Made by a program: the position numbers and the translations under genes | NCBI GenBank assembly: GCA_039888615.1 | Contig: JBDQQS010000023.1 | Length of the DNA: 64,000 nt | Source of the DNA: Flavimaribacter sp039888615 | GTDB taxonomy: Bacteria > Pseudomonadota > Alphaproteobacteria > Rhizobiales > Rhizobiaceae | Direction: 5' to 3' (one strand) | In this document: piece by piece, positions 35,156-43,215 of the stretch | Numbering within the stretch: position 1 is the first letter of the stretch | Layout of the letters: every line of letters begins with the position of its first letter | The notes under the pieces: model-generated | Told to the model about the DNA's origin: nothing | The model's input: only the letters and a program-made list of their open reading frames with translations | Databases searched by the model: none

Positions 35156-37063
35156 TCATGAAACCTTGTTGCTAGCCACGACGCTCTTCATGTCATCGCG
35201 CCGGAACCAGATCGCACGCCCGCACCGAAGCGGCGCATTGCCCGAAGTGAACACGATCTGTTCGTCACCGCGCATGCGCAGCACTTCTTCGGACAAAATC
35301 AGGGGTCGGGCCGCAAGCTGCTTGGAGCGTGTTCGCGACGATCCTGACATCTGCGATGTCCGGCTGAGTTGATCCACTTCAACCGTGGTATTGCCGCATC
35401 GCCGCGAGATGTATTCGGCGGTTTCCGGATCGTTGATCGCGGCGAAGGAGACCCAGGACGCGCTCTCGAACCATTTCGATGTGGCGTCGCGGCCGCCATA
35501 GGTCTCGCGCATCTGTCCGATCGACTGAAAGAGAAGAAGCAGGCTGATCCCGTATTTGCGGCCGGCGTCCCGCGCGGTTTCCAGAATGCGCAGATACCCA
35601 AGCCGCGCCACCTCATCGAGCAGGAACAACGTCCGGCCCTTCGTCTCTCCATTCCGATTGTAGATCGCGTTGAGCAGTGCGCCGATGATCGTGCGGGCAA
35701 GGCCCGGGTGGGCCTCAAGTGTTTTGAGGTCCAGATTGACGAAGATATCGGTTTTTCCATTCGCCAGATCGTCGGTCGACAAGCTCGAACCGGATACGAG
35801 CGCCGCATAATTAGGATAGCTCAGCCAGTGGGTTTCCTTGATCGCGTTTGCATAAACGCCGGAAAAGGTTTCCGGCGTCATGTTGACGAAGGCGGCGACG
35901 TTCTCCCGCACGAACTCGGATTCCGAATTGTCATGGATCGTCTGCAGGCGCTCGCGCAGTTTCGGTTCCGGCTCCGATAGGTTCATGCGCACTTGGCGCA
36001 GCGTCTGCTTTTCCTTTGCTGTATGCCCCGAGAGGCAGACATCGGCGATCAGCGCGGTGATCAACTGCAGGGCGGAGGCGCGGAAGAAGTCGTCGCGCAT
36101 GGACGTCTGCCTGCCGACATCGGTGACGACCCAGCTCGCCACCGCGACGACATCCTCTTCCTTCGTGCCGCCATAGCGGCCGATCCAGTCGAGCACATTG
36201 AAGCCGACCGAGCCATCCTTCGGGCTGAGCACGAAGACCTCACGCCCGGCCTTGCGCCGATGATCGATGACCATGGGCGCGACCTCGTTGGATGGATCGA
36301 GCGCCACAAGTCCGCCGCCCCATTTGAGCGCTGTGGGGATCGTGACGGACGTCGTCTTGAAACCGCCCGACCCGGCGAACACCAGGCCGTGGGTCGATCC
36401 GAAAGAGGCGTCGAAACACAGGAGCGGCGACTTCCCGCCAGCCCCCCAGGACTGTTTGCCATCAGCCCGAAACGTGTGGCTCGCAACGCTGTCCTTGTCG
36501 ACGCGATAGGCCTCGCCGACGACAATCCCGCCATCTTCTCCGAACATCCGTTTCGCCTCGCCGAGTGACATCCAGTCCGCCGATCCGTGAATGGCGCGCT
36601 TGCCCGTCAGACGGCGTGGCTTCATGCTCGCGAAGGCGGCATCGCCGCGCAGCGCAACCCGAAGCGCGAACATGCCGGCAACAAAGCAGACCATCGCACC
36701 GATACCGGTCGAAGGATCGGCATATTCGATCAGCCGGTGCCCATCGGGGACCGCGTCCGCGAAGCCGCTGAGACGCGAAAACTCGCGCAATCCCGCAACG
36801 GCAATCACGCCGGCCGCGCCCGCCAGGACACCAAGGCCGGCCGATTTGATCGCCATGGCGCCGCGCGCTGCAAAGAGGAAGACGATCCCGATAGCCGCGG
36901 CAGACACATAGGGCAAGGCAATGCCGATCCGCCCCAGCGTTTGCTGCGTCTCGGCCGAATTGCCGAACCGTGCCAGCCAGGTTTCCGAGCCAGTAAGCCC
37001 AAGACACACAGCGATCATCAAACCGACCGGAGCGATCACGAGGAGGAGCTTATTCAGGGTCAT
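35156..37063 (-). CDS. traG: Conjugal transfer coupling protein TraG (VirD4 family)
   Basis: This 635-residue type IV coupling protein has N-terminal membrane helices (LLLVIAPVGLMIAVCLGL and IALPYVSAAAIGIVFLFAA, and a third near 120). A P-loop GSGGFKTTS lies near residue 230 and a Walker B LFLLDEVARLG near 480. It links the relaxosome to the mating channel and pumps DNA using ATP. It overlaps traD by 14 bases, as in Ti-type traCDG operons. Length matches Agrobacterium TraG (about 640). Confidence 0.94.
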   Translation of the reverse strand: MTLNKLLLVIAPVGLMIAVCLGLTGSETWLARFGNSAETQQTLGRIGIALPYVSAAAIGIVFLFAARGAMAIKSAGLGVLAGAAGVIAVAGLREFSRLSGFADAVPDGHRLIEYADPSTGIGAMVCFVAGMFALRVALRGDAAFASMKPRRLTGKRAIHGSADWMSLGEAKRMFGEDGGIVVGEAYRVDKDSVASHTFRADGKQSWGAGGKSPLLCFDASFGSTHGLVFAGSGGFKTTSVTIPTALKWGGGLVALDPSNEVAPMVIDHRRKAGREVFVLSPKDGSVGFNVLDWIGRYGGTKEEDVVAVASWVVTDVGRQTSMRDDFFRASALQLITALIADVCLSGHTAKEKQTLRQVRMNLSEPEPKLRERLQTIHDNSESEFVRENVAAFVNMTPETFSGVYANAIKETHWLSYPNYAALVSGSSLSTDDLANGKTDIFVNLDLKTLEAHPGLARTIIGALLNAIYNRNGETKGRTLFLLDEVARLGYLRILETARDAGRKYGISLLLLFQSIGQMRETYGGRDATSKWFESASWVSFAAINDPETAEYISRRCGNTTVEVDQLSRTSQMSGSSRTRSKQLAARPLILSEEVLRMRGDEQIVFTSGNAPLRCGRAIWFRRDDMKSVVASNKVS

Positions 37064-37265
37064 TGGAAAACGCCTCCACTCCGATCGCCGTCAGCCGCTC
37101 CCGCTCCGCTTCGTCCGCTGTTATCCGGCTGACGCCGTCGATCAGCAGTCCGAGCAGCAGCGCCCGCTTCTCGTAGCGAAGACCAGCTTTGACGATCAGG
37201 CCGCCAAGCTGGATTTTCTCGCGCGTGTCCTTCTTGCGCGCGTCGGACCGGCTTGCCTGTCGCAT
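37050..37265 (-). CDS. traD: Conjugal transfer protein TraD
   Basis: The start at 37265 gives 71 residues (MRQASRSDARKKDTREKIQLG), the usual length of the Ti-type TraD accessory protein. The segment GGLIVKAGLRYEKRALLLGLL is characteristic. The longer frame upstream overlaps traC and is not used. It overlaps traG and follows traC by four bases, so the three form one operon reading away from oriT. TraD is a small relaxosome-associated protein of uncertain role. Confidence 0.85.
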   Translation of the reverse strand: MRQASRSDARKKDTREKIQLGGLIVKAGLRYEKRALLLGLLIDGVSRITADEAERERLTAIGVEAFSNDPE

Positions 37266-37269
37266 GCGC

Positions 37270-37533
37270 TCAAGCCTCGCTATTCGCGCCCGAAGACGCG
37301 CCAGCCGGGTTTTGCGTGAGGGGAGATTTCCGGGTCTCGCTACCGCCGCCACGAAACCGTTTCGCCAAATCCTCAAAGGCTTGGACGAGCTGGGCGTCGT
37401 CGATCTCGATTTCTCCGAGACCGGCCTTGAGCGCGAGCCGTCCGATCCGTTCGGCCTCGCGCGTTTCGGCGACTTTGAGCTGCTCCTGCAGTTTGGCGAT
37501 GTCTTCCTTGATCTTAGATGAGGGTTTTCTCAT
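37270..37533 (-). CDS. traC: Conjugal transfer protein TraC (relaxosome accessory)
   Basis: A start at 37533 gives 87 residues: MRKPSSKIKEDIAKLQEQL, a coiled-coil helix, then LKAGLGEIEIDDAQLVQAFEDLAKRFRGGG. This matches the TraC family of Ti and rhizobial plasmids, which helps TraA at oriT. It is the first gene of the traCDG operon, about 140 bases from the oriT core, and diverges from traA. Confidence 0.85.
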   Translation of the reverse strand: MRKPSSKIKEDIAKLQEQLKVAETREAERIGRLALKAGLGEIEIDDAQLVQAFEDLAKRFRGGGSETRKSPLTQNPAGASSGANSEA

Positions 37534-37674
37534 TCCGTGTGCTCCCTGTTCTGGCGAATGGCTGAAAGCCATGAGCAGAATCGCCCGGGTGCGCGTTCAG
37601 CGCATCCCGGCAGAAATGCCGGGTCGAGAGACCCGTCTCTTTGGGAGATCATCCCAGCGTTCCGAAGGAATGCG

Positions 37675-37710
37675 TCCAAGGGCGCAGTAATACGTCGCGA
37701 ACCGCGACGT
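37675..37710. other. oriT: Origin of transfer (oriT) of Ti/RSF1010-like type
   Basis: On the minus strand, the hairpin ACGTCGCG-GTT-CGCGACGT (37692-37710, perfect 8-bp arms) is followed by ATTACTGCG|CCCTTGGA. This closely resembles the Ti-plasmid nic region as I remember it (ATAATTGCG|CCCTTGG). The predicted nick is between 37683 and 37682 on the minus strand. It lies between divergent traCDG and traAFB, the expected place. Confidence 0.85.
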
Positions 37711-37789
37711 GCTGCTGGCGGCCCTTCCGGGGGGTAGGCCGCCGTTCTGCGGAACAAGTTGGACTTGTTTCTCAGGAGCTCGATGGCCC

Positions 37790-40700
37790 GTGGCGATCAC
37801 GCATTTCACACCTCAGCTCATTTCGCGCGGAAATGGCCGCAGCGCGGTGCTGTCCGCTGCCTATCGGCATTGCGCGAAAATGAGCCACGAGGCGGAAGCT
37901 CGCACGGTCGACTATTCCAACAAGAAGAACCTGGCCCACGAAGAATTTCTCCTGCCGCCCAATGCCCCGAAATGGGCCTGCGACATGATCGCGGATCGGT
38001 CCGTGGCGGCCGCCGCGGAAGCCTTCTGGAACACGGTCGAAGCCTTCGAGAAACGCAGCGATGCCCAGCTCGCCAAGGAATTCATCATTGCGCTGCCGGT
38101 CGAGCTCAGCCGGGACCAGAACATCGCACTGGTCCGGCAATTTGTCTCCGAGCAGGTGCTTTCGCGAGGGCAAGTGGCGGACTGGGTCTTCCACGACGAT
38201 CCGGGCAATCCGCATATCCACCTGATGACCACGCTGCGCCCCCTGACCGAAGACGGGTTCGGGTCCAAGAAGGTCGCCGTGCTCGGACCGGACGGGCAGC
38301 CGGTTCGGACCAAGACCGGCAAAATCCAGTACAAGCTCTGGTCCGGTGAGAAGCCTGAATTCCTCGAGCAACGGCGAAGATGGCTCGATCTTCAGAACCA
38401 CCATCTGGCACTTGCCGGGTTGGAGGTACGGGTCGATGGCCGCTCTTATGCCGAGCGGGGCATCGACATTGAGCCGACCACCCATATCGGTGTTGCGGCA
38501 AAGGCGCTGCAGCGCAAGGCCGAGACCAAGGCGAGCGCCATCGATCTTGAACGTCTCGCCCTTCATGAGGCGCAACGGCAGAAGAACGCGGTGCGGATCG
38601 AGGCCCGTCCCGAGCTGGTGCTCGACATTCTCACCTCGGAAAAAAGCGTCTTCGATCAGCGCGACATCGCCAAGGTCCTGCATCGCTACATCGACGATCC
38701 CGAACGCTTCCAGCGGCTTCTCGCGCGGATCACGGAGAGCCCTGAATGCCTGAAGCTCGCCGATGAAACCATCGATTTCGCGACAGGCGCGCGTGTTCCG
38801 GCGCGGCTGACCACCCGGGCGATGATTCGGCTCGAGGCCGAAATGGTCAGCCGCGCGGACTGGCTTTCGGGAAAGAGCGGGTTTGCGGTCCGGGCGAAGG
38901 TATTGGAAGCCGTCTTTGGGCACCATGAGCGGCTGTCAGAGGAGCAGCGGACGGCCATCGAGCATGTGGCGGGTCCGGAGCGGATCGCAACGGTCGTCGG
39001 CCGGGCAGGGGCCGGCAAGACCACGATGATGAAGGCCGCCCGCGAAGCCTGGGAACTGGCCGGCTACAAAGTGGTCGGCGGCGCGCTTGCGGGCAAGGCG
39101 GCCGAGGGTCTGGAGAAGGAAGCCGGCATTCCGTCCCGCACGCTCGCCTCCTGGGAGCTCGGTTGGCAACAGGGCCGCCGGCGTCTCGATGACAAGACCG
39201 TCTTCGTTCTCGACGAGGCGGGCATGGTCTCGTCCCGGCAGATGGCGACTTTCGTTGAAGCGGCCGCCAAGACCGGCGCCAAACTGATCCTTGTCGGTGA
39301 CGCTGAGCAGCTGCAGCCGATCGAGGCGGGCGCGGCATTCCGGGCGATCGTCGAGCGCACCGGCTATGCCGAGCTCGAAACCATCTATCGCCAGAATGAA
39401 CCTTGGATGCGAGCGGCATCACTCGATCTGGCGCGGGGTCGGGTGAAGGAAGCGCTCGCCGCGTATCGCGCGAAAGGCAATCTAATCGCGCAGACGCTGA
39501 AAGCCGATGCCATCGGAACGCTGATTGCCGACTGGAACCGTGACTACGATCCGGAGAAGTCGACTTTGATCCTCGCGCATCTGCGCCGCGATGTCCGTCA
39601 GCTCAACACGATGGCGCGTGAAAAGCTCGTCGAGCGCGGCTTGATCGAAACCGGCCACGCCTTCAGGACCGAGGATGGAACCAGGCAGTTTGCCGCCGGC
39701 GATCAGATTGTTTTCCTCAAGAACGAAGGCTCGCTCGGCGTCAAGAATGGCATGATTGCAAAGGTCGTGGAAGCGGCGCCCGGCCGTATCATCGCGACGA
39801 TTGGAGACGGGGAGGGCGCATCCCGCGTCACTGTCGACCAGCGCTTCTATCGCAACCTCGATCACGGCTATGCCACGACGATCCACAAGTCGCAGGGCGC
39901 GACCGTCGACCGCGTGAAAGTGCTCGCCTCGCTCTCGCTCGACCGGCACCTGACCTACGTTGCGATGACCCGGCATCGGGAAGACATGGCGCTCTATTAC
40001 GGCAGCCGGTCCTTCCATCTCGCCGGCGGGCTCGAGAAGCTGCTCTCCCGCAAGAACGCCAAGGAGGTCACGCTCGATTATGCGGGCGGGCGCTTCTACG
40101 CCCATGCGCTTCGCTTCGCCAATAATCGCGGTCTGCACCTCGTGCGTGTCGCGCGAACGCTGATGCGCGACCGGGTTCAATGGACGATCCGGCAGAAACA
40201 GAAACTCGTCGATCTCGGCCTCCGGCTTCGGACCGCCGGCGCGCGCCTTGGGCTTGCCGATCGACCGCTTCATCAATCCCCGCAATCAGTCAGAAAGGCC
40301 GAGCCGATGGTCAAGGGCATATCCAGTTTCACCATGTCGGTGACCGATGCAGCGGACGAAAAACTGCAGACCGATCCGGCCCTGCAAACGCAGTGGGACA
40401 ATTTCTCCGACCGCATTCGTCTCGTCTATGCGGATCCCGAAAGCGCCTTCAAGGCGATGCGCATGGAGGCCGTTGTCGAAGACCCGAACGTTGCGAGGCA
40501 GCGCCTCGGCGAGATCGAACGGAATGCGGCGAGCTTCGGCGCGCTCAAGGGTCGGGAAGGGTTGCTGGCGAGCCGCTCGGATCGGGAGGATCGTCGTGTG
40601 GCAGAAGTCAACGTGCCAGCACTGCGCAAGGACCTCGAACGCTATCTCGACATGAGGGAGAGGGCGACCGCCAAGTACAGGTTGGAAGAGGAAGGGCATC

Positions 40701-41101
40701 GCAAACGCACCTCGATCGACATCCCGTCCCTGTCGCCCGCGGCGGCGCGCGCCATGGAAAAGGTCCGCGACGCCATCGATCGCAACGATCTGCCGGCTGC
40801 GCTCGGATTTGCGCTGGCCGACCGCATGGTGAAGGCCGAACTCGACACCTTCAACAAGGCGGTCTCTGAGCGGTTCGGGGAGCGGACGTTGCTCGGCAAT
40901 GCAGCCAAGACTCCGTCGGGGGCGACCTTTGACAAGGCCGCAGCAGGCATGTCGCCCGGTGACCGGGAAAAACTCAGCACCGCCTGGCCGACCATGCGTG
41001 CCGGCCAGCAACTTGCCGCGCACGAGCGCACCCAGCAGGCCCTGAAGCAGTCCGAGGCGATGCGGCAAACCCAGACCAAGAGCCAGGGGCTGAAACAGTG
41101 A
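37790..41101 (+). CDS. traA: Conjugative relaxase-helicase TraA (MOBQ)
   Basis: The GTG at 37790 gives 1103 residues starting with AITHFTPQLISRGNGRSA, as in Ti TraA. The N-terminal relaxase domain has the YSNKKNLAH region and metal-binding histidines in PHIHLMTTLRP. The helicase half has Walker A VVGRAGAGKTTMM near residue 405, FVLDEAGMVSS, and GYATTIHKSQGATVDR and HLTYVAMTRHRE near the end of the core. A coiled-coil tail ends the protein. It nicks oriT and unwinds the transferred strand. AGGAG lies upstream of the GTG. Confidence 0.93.
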   Translation: MAITHFTPQLISRGNGRSAVLSAAYRHCAKMSHEAEARTVDYSNKKNLAHEEFLLPPNAPKWACDMIADRSVAAAAEAFWNTVEAFEKRSDAQLAKEFIIALPVELSRDQNIALVRQFVSEQVLSRGQVADWVFHDDPGNPHIHLMTTLRPLTEDGFGSKKVAVLGPDGQPVRTKTGKIQYKLWSGEKPEFLEQRRRWLDLQNHHLALAGLEVRVDGRSYAERGIDIEPTTHIGVAAKALQRKAETKASAIDLERLALHEAQRQKNAVRIEARPELVLDILTSEKSVFDQRDIAKVLHRYIDDPERFQRLLARITESPECLKLADETIDFATGARVPARLTTRAMIRLEAEMVSRADWLSGKSGFAVRAKVLEAVFGHHERLSEEQRTAIEHVAGPERIATVVGRAGAGKTTMMKAAREAWELAGYKVVGGALAGKAAEGLEKEAGIPSRTLASWELGWQQGRRRLDDKTVFVLDEAGMVSSRQMATFVEAAAKTGAKLILVGDAEQLQPIEAGAAFRAIVERTGYAELETIYRQNEPWMRAASLDLARGRVKEALAAYRAKGNLIAQTLKADAIGTLIADWNRDYDPEKSTLILAHLRRDVRQLNTMAREKLVERGLIETGHAFRTEDGTRQFAAGDQIVFLKNEGSLGVKNGMIAKVVEAAPGRIIATIGDGEGASRVTVDQRFYRNLDHGYATTIHKSQGATVDRVKVLASLSLDRHLTYVAMTRHREDMALYYGSRSFHLAGGLEKLLSRKNAKEVTLDYAGGRFYAHALRFANNRGLHLVRVARTLMRDRVQWTIRQKQKLVDLGLRLRTAGARLGLADRPLHQSPQSVRKAEPMVKGISSFTMSVTDAADEKLQTDPALQTQWDNFSDRIRLVYADPESAFKAMRMEAVVEDPNVARQRLGEIERNAASFGALKGREGLLASRSDREDRRVAEVNVPALRKDLERYLDMRERATAKYRLEEEGHRKRTSIDIPSLSPAAARAMEKVRDAIDRNDLPAALGFALADRMVKAELDTFNKAVSERFGERTLLGNAAKTPSGATFDKAAAGMSPGDREKLSTAWPTMRAGQQLAAHERTQQALKQSEAMRQTQTKSQGLKQ

Positions 41102-41628
41102 GCTGGCGGCGCCGGACCGTCATCGTCGCCGCTCTCGCTTGCATCCCACTTGCGCTGTTCGGCCTGGGATATGGTGCCGGCTTTCGGATCAATCTGACAC
41201 CGAGCTATCCGCTCGGTCTCTGGCGGATCGAAACACTGAACCGCGATGTGCGGGCCGGGGATCGGGTGTTCATTTGCCCGCCACTGACCGACGCGTTTCG
41301 CCAGGCACGTGAGCGCGGCTATGTGCGGCGGGGCCTCTGCCCCGGCTGGCTCAGCCCCTTGATCAAGACCGTCATGGCGCTGCCCGGGCAGTCGGTTGAG
41401 ATCGGCAGGTCCGTCGCGATCGACGGTCTCGCGATGCCCCAATCGACGATTCAATCGCGTGACGGATCGGGTCGGGAGCTGACGCCCGACCCCGGCGGTG
41501 TTGTGCCGCCAGACACGCTGTTTCTTCTTTCGACATTCAGAGGTTCTTATGACTCACGATATTTTGGGCCGATCCCGGCCGCCGGCGTTCTCGGGTTGGC
41601 GAAACCGGTTTTCACCTTCGCGCCGTAG
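41098..41628 (+). CDS. traF: Conjugation signal peptidase TraF
   Basis: This 176-residue S26-type serine peptidase starts at GTG overlapping the traA stop (GTGA). An N-terminal membrane helix (VIVAALACIPLALFGLGYG) precedes the catalytic serine in TPSYPLGLWRI. The lysine is in LIKTVMALPGQSVEI, and a C-terminal DSRYFGPIPAAGVLG box follows. TraF processes the conjugative pilin (TrbC) into its cyclic form. It sits in the traAFB operon as in Ti plasmids. Confidence 0.92.
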   Translation: MSWRRRTVIVAALACIPLALFGLGYGAGFRINLTPSYPLGLWRIETLNRDVRAGDRVFICPPLTDAFRQARERGYVRRGLCPGWLSPLIKTVMALPGQSVEIGRSVAIDGLAMPQSTIQSRDGSGRELTPDPGGVVPPDTLFLLSTFRGSYDSRYFGPIPAAGVLGLAKPVFTFAP

Positions 41629-41629
41629 C

Positions 41630-42769
41630 ATGGTCACCGCGGTCATGTTCATCGCCGCCACCATCGTGGGCGCAATCGGATGGAGCGGCGAAGTGCGTCT
41701 CCTCCCGGTCGCGTGTTTCTTTCCCGCGCTCTGGGCGTTCGCCCCGACGCGGCTGGCCGCAGGCCTGGTCTCGATGGCATATTTCATGGCGGCGTCGAGA
41801 GGCTTGCCTGTCGGCGTATCGATTTTCTACGCGAGCGATATCTGGGTCGGGCTCGGACTCTGGTTCGCCGCGTCACTGCTGTTCGTTGTGGTGCATACGG
41901 TCCTTTGGTCGCCGAAGCCTGGGTGGCATCGGCCGCTGCGATATCTGGTGGCGTCGGTGCTGATGAGCGTGCCGCCTTTCGGGATCGTGGGGTGGGCCAG
42001 CCCGATCACCGCGGCTGGCGTGCTCTTTCCCGGTTGGGGTTGGGTTGGGTTGGCGGCTACAGCCGCCGGCATTTCGGCCATGACCACACGCGCCTGGCCG
42101 CTCGCCGGTGTCGCAATGGGCGTGGCCTTTGCCCTTTCAGCAATCACCTGGACAGATCCTGAGCTACCAAATGGATGGGTCGGAATTGACACAAAGTTCG
42201 ATTACCAGGTTGCCGGAAACCATGCCGACTATGCTCAGCATCTGGCCACGATCGCGCTTGTCAGGCGTGCAGCATTGGACGGCGCCACGACAATCATCCT
42301 TCCCGAAAGCGCGCTCGGAATCTGGACGCCGATCACCGAGCGCCTCTGGGTCCGGAACCTCGCCACACTTGATGTCGTCATTATCGGCGGGGCCGTCGTC
42401 GTCAACGAGAGCGGTTATGACAATGTGATGATCGAGGTGATGGGCGAGGGAGCCCGCATACTCTACCGGGAACGAATGCCGGTTCCGGTTTCGATGTGGC
42501 GGCCTTGGGCATCTGGGGGTGCATCGGCGCAGTTCTTCGGCAATCCAACCGGCAAATTTGCCGGGACGACGATCGCACCCTTGATCTGCTATGAGCAGCT
42601 CATCGTGTGGCCGATCCTGCAGTCCATGCTGTTTGGGCCGGATGTCATCGTGGCGACAGGCAATGGCTGGTGGACCGGTGGCACTAACGTCGTCGCGATC
42701 CAGAAGGCGACCGCCAAGGCGTGGGCGTCGCTGTTCCATGTGCCTTTGGTTACCGCCTTCAATTTGTGA
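41630..42769 (+). CDS. traB: Conjugal transfer protein TraB
   Basis: The ATG at 41630 gives 379 residues (VTAVMFIAATIVGAIGWSGE). An ATG at 41549 inside traF has a better ribosome site and adds 27 residues. Several membrane helices fill the first 190 residues. A nitrilase-like domain follows, with TIILPESALGIW (E), GAVVVNESGYDN and LICYEQLIVWP. TraB raises transfer efficiency in Ti plasmids by an unknown mechanism. The usual traH downstream is absent; the metal island begins instead. Confidence 0.85.
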   Translation: MVTAVMFIAATIVGAIGWSGEVRLLPVACFFPALWAFAPTRLAAGLVSMAYFMAASRGLPVGVSIFYASDIWVGLGLWFAASLLFVVVHTVLWSPKPGWHRPLRYLVASVLMSVPPFGIVGWASPITAAGVLFPGWGWVGLAATAAGISAMTTRAWPLAGVAMGVAFALSAITWTDPELPNGWVGIDTKFDYQVAGNHADYAQHLATIALVRRAALDGATTIILPESALGIWTPITERLWVRNLATLDVVIIGGAVVVNESGYDNVMIEVMGEGARILYRERMPVPVSMWRPWASGGASAQFFGNPTGKFAGTTIAPLICYEQLIVWPILQSMLFGPDVIVATGNGWWTGGTNVVAIQKATAKAWASLFHVPLVTAFNL

Positions 42770-43069
42770 AAGCGCGGGCATCTGGTCGCAAGTGCTGCTG
42801 AGTGAAGGGAGCTCCCAAACAATTCGGAGCGGTGTTTCCAACGACGGCTATATGCTGCTGTGCGTAGCCTTGGTGACGCCACGAAGCGTCGCAAATGGAT
42901 TTCGTCACCGAACGCCATTGGATGCCTCTTCGCTCGATGGTGTTGCGTGAATCCCCTCTGGAGGCGTCGACTTGCCTCACCAACCCGTCGAAGAAGACTG
43001 GAACGAATACTGTGCTCAGGTGTTTGAAGAAAATGGGCCAGCCAACCGATTCTGGAGCACGACTCAATA
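42770..43069. other. Junction between tra operon and metal island
   Basis: This 300-base region has no convincing gene, repeat or terminator. It marks the switch from conjugation backbone to metal-resistance cargo; no insertion remnants could be identified. Confidence 0.45.
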
Positions 43070-43189
43070 ATGATGATGGGTGAAGGCATGGGCGGCGGAA
43101 TGATGATCGGAATGGGGTTGGTGTGGATACTGATCGTAGTTGCACTGATACTCGTCATTGCCGCCCTCATTAAATATCTGCGTAAATGA
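43070..43189 (+). CDS. Tiny membrane protein (39 aa)
   Basis: A frame of 39 codons reads MMMGEGMGGGMMIGMG, then one hydrophobic helix VWILIVVALILVIAALI and a basic end KYLRK. Methionine- and glycine-rich tails of this kind suggest copper binding. Small methionine-rich membrane proteins are frequent in copper islands. The gene lies 26 bases before the SDR fusion gene, so they may be co-transcribed. Too short for firm family assignment. Confidence 0.55.
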   Translation: MMMGEGMGGGMMIGMGLVWILIVVALILVIAALIKYLRK

Positions 43190-43215
43190 CGCAGGACTGA
43201 TTTTGGAGTTCAGTC

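Noticed and set aside
37772..38926. 384-residue minus-strand frame within traA
   Set aside because: Antisense to the relaxase domain; no recognisable motifs or ribosome site.
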